DNA of 54,538 nucleotides from contig NZ_QXHD01000004.1 of the NCBI RefSeq assembly GCF_011009555.1, positions 6,413,588-6,468,125 of the forward strand. Reading direction: 5' to 3'. This DNA is from Adonisia turfae CCMR0081. GTDB taxonomy: Bacteria > Cyanobacteriota > Cyanobacteriia > Phormidesmidales > Phormidesmidaceae. The notes below the pieces were generated by a model. That model searched no databases and was not told where the DNA came from. It worked only from the letters and a program-made list of their open reading frames with translations. Position numbers and translations under genes: made by a program. This document shows, in pieces, positions 52,626 to 54,538 of the stretch (positions are counted from its first letter, which is position 1; each line of letters starts with the position of its first letter).

Positions 52626-52901
52626 TTAGGATTCATTGAATGACGATCCAGAGGCATCAATACCAAGTTCTTTTTTGCTCTTTTTTAGATCCTTCCACAG
52701 CTTCCTAATCTGCAAGTAAGCCTCCATCGAAGTTAGCTTACCACCGGTTTCCAGGGCACAAATAATATCAACACGTTGCGAGAATTCTTGCAGGTTCGCA
52801 TTAAAAGCCAACCGTTGTGGAGAAAACTTGCCATAATAACGACTGCGAGGATATAAGAAATCATCTATTTCATGCTGTTTATATGATTCAGAATTATTCA
52901 T
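52626..52901 (-). CDS. Conserved hypothetical protein (DUF7219-like)
   Basis: 91 residues. Conserved pattern 'FLYPRSRYYGKFSPQRLAFN' then 'NLQEFSQRVDIICALETGGK' and 'QIRKLWKDLKKSKKELGI', which I associate with a small cyanobacterial family (DUF7219 by memory). Helical and basic near the C-terminus, no catalytic residues evident, soluble. It is convergent with the phototaxis set across a 26-base gap and lies alone on its strand. Function unknown. Confidence 0.8.
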   Translation of the reverse strand: MNNSESYKQHEIDDFLYPRSRYYGKFSPQRLAFNANLQEFSQRVDIICALETGGKLTSMEAYLQIRKLWKDLKKSKKELGIDASGSSFNES

Positions 52902-53270
52902 CTTAGGATTCTTAATAACTACACTTTAGGGGGCTAGCAAACACCTAAACTCCTTAGGTATGAACTAACATTTCGGAACTGTCGGCATGCTATTCAGATA
53001 TAATTGCCGTACGTGATATTACGCAGTGAGTAAAGTAAGGAGTTTCCTCGTTACGTCGTCGTTGTCTATAGAGCCCAAAGTTAACAATTTAACCAACAAT
53101 CTGTCGATAACGAAAAATTGACATTCCTGCTTATTGGAAGCTGATTACTATCACAGTCAGAAAAAATAAGGAAACTCAACTCCTTGCGTTTCGTAACATA
53201 ATGTGACAGCCTTTCTAAGGGAAAAACGTTTTACTGGTCACAGTATTATATATACGTATAGACGGTTGAG
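52902..53270. other. Spacer upstream of the DUF7219-like gene
   Basis: About 370 bases of AT-rich sequence with no supported gene. It should contain the promoter of the minus-strand gene at 52626. Imperfect inverted AAGGAG/CTCCTT segments near 53035-53185 are weak and were not called. Confidence 0.4.
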
Positions 53271-53308
53271 TATAAAAATAGCCTCAGTTCCTTAGTGAAC
53301 TGAGGCTA
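53271..53308 (-). terminator. Rho-independent terminator for ilvD
   Basis: Read on the minus strand the stem TAGCCTCAGTTC / GAACTGAGGCTA (53279-53308, six-base loop) is followed by TATTTTTATA. It lies 73 bases after the ilvD stop and is correctly oriented. Confidence 0.88.
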
Positions 53309-53380
53309 AGAGTAAAATCTACACTAGTTTTTCGGTCGACGGCTTCTGCTTTATCAGCCTTGTTCTATAGAACAGGAGAC

Positions 53381-54538
53381 CTAAAACAGGTCTTGGTCAG
53401 TCACTGCCCCCTGGCTGCTAGATGAAACTAATGTGGCATATTTTGCTAGCACACCTCGCTTGTAGAGAGGTTCGGGCGCTGTCCACTGCTCCCGTCGCTT
53501 AGCAAGTTCTTCATCAGAAACATTTAACTGCAACAGTAGTTTCTCGGCATCAATGGTAATGGAATCGCCTTCTTCTACCAGACCGATGGTGCCACCAACT
53601 GCCGCCTCAGGCGCAACGTGGCCAACAACCATACCATAGGTACCACCTGAGAAACGACCATCGGTAATCAAACCAACCGAGTCTCCCAGGCCAGCACCAA
53701 TGATGGCTGAGGTGGGTGCTAACATTTCTCGCATACCTGGCCCTCCCTTAGGACCTTCATAGCGCACAACAATCACATCGCCTGCTTTGATTTTGCCTGC
53801 CAAAATCGCATCTAGACAATCTTCTTCAGACTCAAATACCCGCGCAGGACCAGTGATAGTAAACTTTTTGATACCGGTAAGTTTGGCCACCGCACCTTCC
53901 GTGGCAAGGTTGCCCTTTAGAATCCCCAGGTGACCATGGGCATAGAGGGGTTGGTTAAAGGGACGAATCACATCCTGGTCAGGGCTGGGCTGTTCGGGCA
54001 CATCCGCTAGCACTTCTTCAATGGTTTGGCCGCTGACGGTAAGGGCATCACCGTGGAGCAACCCTTGTTTGAGTAACATTTTCATGACTAGGGGAATACC
54101 GCCTGCCTTGTGTAGGTCAGTGGCCACATAACGCCCGGAGGGTTTAAGGTCACAGAAAACAGGAACGCGATTACGGATGACCTCAAAGTCATCAAGGGTG
54201 AGCTCAACACCCATGGTGTTGGCAATGGCCAACAGGTGCAAGACAGAATTAGTAGAACCACCTACCGCCATAATTACAGAGATGGCATTTTCAAACGCTT
54301 TGCGGGTCAGAAGCTGACTGGGTAAAATCTGATTGCGGATGGCATCTACCAGTACATAGGCCGATTTTTCAGTACTGTCGGCTTTCTCCGCATCTTCGGC
54401 TGCCATGGTGGAAGAATAGGGCAGGCTCAGGCCCATGGCTTCGATGGCGGATGACATGGTGTTAGCGGTGTACATACCGCCACAGGAACCAGCACCAGGG
54501 CAAGCGTTTTTCTCAACGGCCATCAGGCGCTCTTCGTC
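53381..54538 (-). CDS. ilvD: Dihydroxy-acid dehydratase, N-terminus outside window
   Basis: Dehydrates 2,3-dihydroxy-isovalerate and -methylvalerate in branched-chain amino acid synthesis. 385 C-terminal codons are visible; the frame stays open through the right edge, so the internal Met at 54523 is not the start. The iron-sulfur ligand region 'NACPGAGSCGGMYTANTM' and the 'DGRFSGGTYGMVVGHVAPEA' signature with its lysine-free substrate loop are intact, and the C-terminus is complete. Cytoplasmic Fe-S enzyme. A terminator follows. Confidence 0.96.
   Translation of the reverse strand, partial: DEERLMAVEKNACPGAGSCGGMYTANTMSSAIEAMGLSLPYSSTMAAEDAEKADSTEKSAYVLVDAIRNQILPSQLLTRKAFENAISVIMAVGGSTNSVLHLLAIANTMGVELTLDDFEVIRNRVPVFCDLKPSGRYVATDLHKAGGIPLVMKMLLKQGLLHGDALTVSGQTIEEVLADVPEQPSPDQDVIRPFNQPLYAHGHLGILKGNLATEGAVAKLTGIKKFTITGPARVFESEEDCLDAILAGKIKAGDVIVVRYEGPKGGPGMREMLAPTSAIIGAGLGDSVGLITDGRFSGGTYGMVVGHVAPEAAVGGTIGLVEEGDSITIDAEKLLLQLNVSDEELAKRREQWTAPEPLYKRGVLAKYATLVSSSSQGAVTDQDLF

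Noticed and set aside
53381..54523. ilvD starting at the Met at 54523
   Set aside because: The frame stays open to the window edge, and the iron-sulfur motif lies right after this Met, which is internal in known IlvD proteins.
1..54538. tRNA, rRNA, CRISPR array, transposase or prophage genes
   Set aside because: Looked for clover-leaf arms, regular repeat-spacer arrays and integrase/transposase motifs by eye and found none; a covariance-model scan would be more sensitive for small RNAs.

Overview
The window looks like a stretch of cyanobacterial chromosome. The HIP1 octamer GCGATCGC recurs both inside and between genes. The gene set includes a cyanobacteriochrome phototaxis receptor, the pilus-taxis protein HmpF, a long LrtA-type hibernation factor, a ComFB protein and several small families I know mainly from cyanobacteria (DUF2811, DUF7219-like, DUF2993). 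Housekeeping genes (argH, lipB, ilvD, ssb, a nucleotidyltransferase-phosphomutase fusion) argue for chromosome rather than plasmid. I cannot name the genus. I saw no transposase, prophage, CRISPR array, rRNA or tRNA gene.

Layout. 1-4713 (minus): a pilus chemotaxis-like cluster (PATAN-REC regulator, CheY, CheW, TPR/HAMP methyl-accepting protein cut by the left edge), divergent from hmpF at 5231. 7000-10030: small conserved proteins, an S4 protein, lrtA, lipB. 10068-13042 (minus): the nucleotidyltransferase/phosphomutase-like fusion followed by ssb. 13411-17880 (plus): small membrane proteins, a methyltransferase, a SpoIIE-type phosphatase, argH. 17931-26099: comFB, an SDR, a TPR protein, a Rieske oxygenase, a DUF2993 protein and a small secreted repeat protein, separated by unusually long gene-free spacers, one holding a MITE-like element. 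26569-26773: an AT-rich tract followed by four DnaA-box-like 9-mers, a candidate replication origin. 27070-33866: DUF2811, a FAD oxidoreductase, a transketolase-family enzyme, a large membrane protein and a YHS lipoprotein. 34196-41823 (plus): a five-gene set SWIM - DUF5691 - MoxR AAA - DUF5682 - VWA. 42765-52599 (plus): a complete phototaxis cluster pixG-H-I-J-L plus an extra CheW. 53381-end (minus): ilvD, cut by the right edge.

How the genes work together. Two separate chemotaxis-type systems lie about 38 kb apart. Both probably feed type IV pilus motility. The first, next to hmpF, resembles the pil/hmp set required for motility itself. The second carries a soluble receptor with five GAF domains. 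One of these has a DXCF plus canonical cysteine pair 28 residues apart, and two more keep the Cys-His chromophore site, so it is likely a multi-colour light sensor. The SWIM/MoxR/DUF5682/VWA set is the least understood system here. Its tight spacing and fixed composition suggest a chaperone-like ATPase-MIDAS machine acting with a TIKI/EreA-like putative hydrolase.
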